Assembly (NCBI GenBank): GCA_008711295.1
Contig: VUYV01000015.1
Location: forward strand, 427,670 to 491,669
Origin: Anarhynchus alexandrinus
Taxonomy: Eukaryota > Chordata > Aves > Charadriiformes > Charadriidae
Direction: 5' to 3'
DNA: 64,000 nt
Positions within the stretch are counted from its first letter, which is position 1. Each line of letters opens with the position of its first letter. Below the pieces are notes generated by a model. The model was not told the DNA's origin. It ran no database searches and was given only the letters and a program-made list of their open reading frames with translations. A program made the position numbers and the translations under genes. Of this stretch, positions 59,919-64,000 are shown one piece after another.

Positions 59919-60140
59919 CTCTGCAACCCTACAATAACAATCCGATCCTTGCTGGCGTCCTGGCACACCTCTGCAACCCCGCAATAGCAACCGGCTACCT
60001 GTTGCCGCCCTGCCCTATCTCTGCAACCCCACAACAACACACCTGTGAGTCACCTCACCTCCTGCATAACCCCGCAGTAATAAACCCGTGTTTTCCTTCG
60101 TCCCAGCCCTCCCATGCAACCCCACAATAACGGACTTTGG
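59919..60140 (+). repeat. Tandem repeat of about 40-50 bp units
   Basis: Five diverged units start near 59919, 59969, 60019, 60060 and 60110. Each contains a variant of ctctgcaaccccacaataac. Spacer sequence between the shared blocks is poorly conserved. Confidence 0.75.
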
Positions 60141-63100
60141 GAGAGGTGGAGGCCACGCGTGGGGTGACCATGCCCGGCCCAGCACCCACACCGGCTCCCG
60201 GCTGCGCTGCGGGTGTTGTGCTCAGCCGCAGTTGGGGCTTGGTGCCCGCATCGCCCGAGGAATAGCCCAGCGCGGCACATCTGCTTGTGGCCTGGGCTGC
60301 TGCCTCGCCAGCCACATGTGGCTGGGTCCGTCCCGCCTGCGCTACAAGAGCTGGGGCCATGCCAGGGTTGGGGATATCCCTCCCTCAGTCAGCTCACGTG
60401 GCTTCTCAGGTGCTTTGCAGGAGGTGCCCGGTCCCACCAGCCCACTCGCATCTGCCCTTAACTAATGGCTTACATGGATTTGGGGAGCCTGGGGATGTAG
60501 GAGGGGCTGGTTCTGAGCAGGGATTTTTCTCCATCCAGCTTCTCACTTTCCCCATCCTGCCTCCCCACGCCACTCTGCACTCCGCAGTCCGCACGAACTG
60601 AAGGACACGGAGCATCTTGCAGGATCGGCCCCCGCTGGAAGGAGCGGAGCTGGGCGGGCTGCAGCAAGCATTTGGCCCTGGATTCTCCCCCGGGAGCAGA
60701 CCCTGAGCTTTCCCCAGCGCTTCGTGGTGCTCGCTGGGCGCCGGGAGCCGGGCTGCTTGGCGCCAGGGCTGGCGGGGAGCCACGTGCTGCTTTCTCCGCC
60801 GCTGCAGCGCTGAGGAGCAGAGCCGAGCCGTGGATCTGGGGAATCCCCCAGCTCTGCAGGGCTGGGGCCACCCATGAGGTCGGGGAGCTGAGAGCAGGGC
60901 TTGATTTGGAGGGGGTCTTGGTGCGGAAGGTTGGAGACGACAGACACCCCATCGGGGCGCTGGGACAGGGGATGACATGGGGCTCTGGGGCTTGCCAGGC
61001 CACCAGCTCTGAGCAAAGCTGGGGAGCCGAAAAGTTGGGTGAAGAAGGGGCAGGTTCAGCAGGGACACCGTGGAGTCTGCCAGGTGAGCGGGGTGCTTGG
61101 TGGGGCTGCAGGCACCCTGAGGTCCTCGGGGCAGGACTCGTCTACACCTCCCAGGCACAGGGCGAGCAAGACTAGCACACTCTGCAGCTCTGATGTGGCT
61201 CTTCCCCTGCTCCATCCTCAGGCTCAGATGAGGATCGTGACATCCACGCACCTCCTGGCTCCTCCATTCCGCTGTGGCACGGGAGTTTACAAAAGGACAT
61301 CTCCCAGGCTGGCTGCAGCATCCCATCCAGCAGCTGGATCCCCCTCTCAGCACCCCAGAAGGACTGAGTTTGAGGACAGTAGGGTCTCCCCTCTCCCTCT
61401 CCTCTGAGCAGAGACCAGACCAGAGAGGAAACTGCCAGCTCTTGTCCAGGCAGGTCAAGACTTGGACGCACGAGCAGATGGCTGGGGGTTATATTACGCT
61501 ATCACAAACCCACGCAGGACCTGCTGAACCAGGGCCATACGCTCTGTGCGTTGCTCTCCCTCCCAGCGCACGGCTTTGCCTGACTTGCTGCCGGTGTCTG
61601 CTCAAAGGTGTCCCGAGCTGTCTGCTGGTAACAGTCATCCACATCCATGAACTGGGCTCCCACTGGTGGCATCTTGCCGGACTGGGTGGAGAGATTGGGA
61701 GGTTTGGAATCAGAAGCTCATGAGCTGGGATAGGATGAAGCAAGATGTGTCATGTGGATGTGCAGGTGCGGTGTCATGATAACATGCCAAGGGACAGGGA
61801 TGCTGGTCCTCAGCCATGTGGGATGCTGGTCCTCAGCCGTGCTGGATGCATTCGCGCTTGCTGGATCGCTGACTGGATGGTGCAAGTGGAACAGATGGAC
61901 GGATGGAAGAGGCTTGTGGGGACTGGAGAAAAGTGCAGCTGGAGGCTGCGGTGTCCTCCCATGGCTTCTGTGCAGAGGGCACTGCCACAGGGTGTGTCGC
62001 CTCCGGTGCAGGGCTGGACGGTGGCATGGAGCCTCTCCTGCCCCGCTGCCCATCCCAGCGCTGCCTGCCTGAGGACGGTCCATGACTACACAGCCTGTGC
62101 ATGGATGGGGCTGGGCTAATTACAGGGCGCACACACGCCCAGTGGCTGTCCCTGACATCCCAGAGGCATGGGTGACTGTTCCAGAGGTGCACATGCCTGC
62201 TGTCTGCGGGACATCACCGGGCAATGGGGCTGTGCTGGTCGCCACCATCCTATTTTCCCTGCCTGGGACCAGTCCTGTGAAGCCTCTTGCTCAGTGCCTT
62301 TGCTCGCGCTGGCTTGGCACGTGGCCGGGCTCTGGCCGACGTGCCGTGGGCATGGCCCTGTTTGAAGTGCAGGCTTGTTGTGTGTTTACCCTGGCCAGCC
62401 TGAGGTGTACAGGAAACCAGAGAGCTCTGCTCCCTGGCTGTCGCTTTATTTATTATGGTCACAGCTCGGGCTGCCCACGCTGTGAAAAGAAGGTAACAAA
62501 ACCCCTAAGTGCTGCAGTGCGGCTCCAGCCCTGCCAGCCCTGCTCTGCTCTGATTCCTGCTGGCGTCCTGCAGCTGATAGCAGCCCTGTCCTGCAGCAGG
62601 ATGGTGGCATGCTCAGTGCCACACGATGCTCGGGCTGTCCAAGAGCAGGGTGGTTTGTCCCAGATGTGCCCAGCCACACTATGCCAGGAGAAACTGCTGA
62701 TGGATACCCAGCCCAATGCCAGACTGCAGGCATTACCTGCACTGGCACCTGGATGTCCCAGCCTGGTCTCATCTTCCCTTGATCTTCACCTCTCTGCAAA
62801 ACAGCAATGAACATTGCCCTAGGTCTCTGTAGCTGCATCCCTGCTCCAGGGCTTTCTCTTCATCCATCTCCATCACCCTGGGAAAGAAGGCACAGGGGAC
62901 ACAGCCTGGCTGCCACCCCCATGTGCAAAGCCTGGGGCTCACCCCACTGTTTAGGTTTGCGGGACCCCAGTGGTTCATTGCCTGTGGCCAGCAGCTCCAC
63001 ACAGCCTGCTCCAGCCCTGCTGCTATGGCAGGTCCTTGTCCTGGAGAAGACACCATGGTGGTGACCGTGGTTGCTTTAATGATGGATCTTAAGGATTGGA

Positions 63101-64000
63101 GGCTACCGAGGACAGGGAATCCCTCCCTATGGGGCTGGGGACAGGCACCCAGATGGAGACTTGAGCCACCCCCACTGCTCCCCACAGCCGTGCACTGCAA
63201 GCACCCAGGCAACAGCTTGCAAGGCACCGCACGCTGTGAGACACAGACAAACTCACAGCTGAAGAAGTGAAGCAGAGAGAGGAGACATTATACGTACGGC
63301 TATTTATAGGGGCTGCCCTTCTGCCAGGACTTGACTGGCAGCAGCAAGGGCTGGGCTGGCGTGTAGGGAGCCCAGTCCAAAACCACCAGCCAGCAACCTG
63401 GGGACATGAGACAAAACCTCTCAGCGGTCCTGGTCCCCTGTGGAGTCACGCGGCTCACCAGCCTGCCTTGCTATTAAAGGAGAAAACGCTACTGAGCCGA
63501 TAAACAGGGGAAGGTGAGCCAGTTGCTAAAACCCAGGGTGATTTGGCAGCCCTCCTCCCCAGGCAGGCAGCTGGGTGCTGGACCCCACCGCGTGAGACTA
63601 AGCCCTTGGTCTGAAATCATCAACAGGGTGGTTTGAGCCACAGAGAGTTAAATCTGTGGAGGGCACAGAGAGATGCCTGTTAGGAGGATTTTTAGAGCTC
63701 AGTATTAATTTTCTCGTCTTTCGGTATGCCAAGACTCTGTGTTTTCTACAAAAAGTCCAGGCAGGGATTCACTGAAGGACCACGGCAATATTTGAGTCTG
63801 ACTTTCTGAAGGCATGAAATTCATAGCGTGAGATAGTGAGCAAAAAACCCAAAACCCCAGAGAAGTGGAATATGAGAAGTTATTTCCAAAGGAAAAACTG
63901 GAATGTTTCCTTCCAGAAAGGCTGGCCATTACATCTGAACACTGTTGGATTCCACCTCTCTCCCCTGCTGTTGTGGAGGGTGGATTTGTCTCCTGGCTCT
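60141..64000. other. GC-rich DNA to the window end, no supported gene
   Basis: A 24-bp direct duplication (gatgctggtcctcagcc, twice) lies at about 61799-61850. No recognisable coding exon is seen on either strand, and the last 500 bases are AT-richer. In human the GALT and SIGMAR1 genes follow IL11RA on this side; neither was recognised within the window. Confidence 0.45.

Overview
This is vertebrate nuclear DNA, most likely from a bird. Three intron-containing genes can be read exon by exon: CCL21 and CCL19 on the + strand, and IL11RA on the - strand. The order and orientation are the mirror image of human 9p13 (IL11RA, CCL27, CCL19, CCL21), a block whose chicken counterpart is on chromosome Z. 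Short introns, GC-rich intergenic DNA, an old CR1 LINE tail near 19.5 kb and single-base and block N gaps next to homopolymers all fit an avian draft assembly. The species cannot be named from the sequence.

Layout. 1-2720: CCL21, with kappaB-, ISRE- and TATA-like promoter elements, three coding exons and a fourth, purely 3'UTR exon. 2721-9960: intergenic. 9984-13320: CCL19, four coding exons, with the same ISRE-TATA promoter module as CCL21. 13320-34990: about 21 kb in which no gene can be supported; it holds an ancient CR1 fragment, a possible second one, a 33-bp tandem repeat array and simple repeats. 34995-40335: IL11RA, 12 coding exons, 412 aa, with Ig domain, two FN3 domains, a canonical WSEWS box, a transmembrane helix and a short tail. 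40336-64000: GC-rich, CpG-rich DNA without a supported gene. It contains several minisatellites, an almost perfect 33-bp-arm hairpin at 46.13-46.22 kb, orphan TATA-like elements and two assembly gaps (24 and 680 N).

Functionally, CCL19 and CCL21 are the two CCR7 ligands that guide dendritic cells and naive T cells; IL11RA is the ligand-specific receptor subunit that signals with gp130. No CCL27-like chemokine was found where mammals have it. The most unusual item is the long hairpin at 46133-46220, whose - strand transcript would be fully paired apart from one G-U wobble. Most long open frames in this window are chance frames of GC-rich DNA and were left out.
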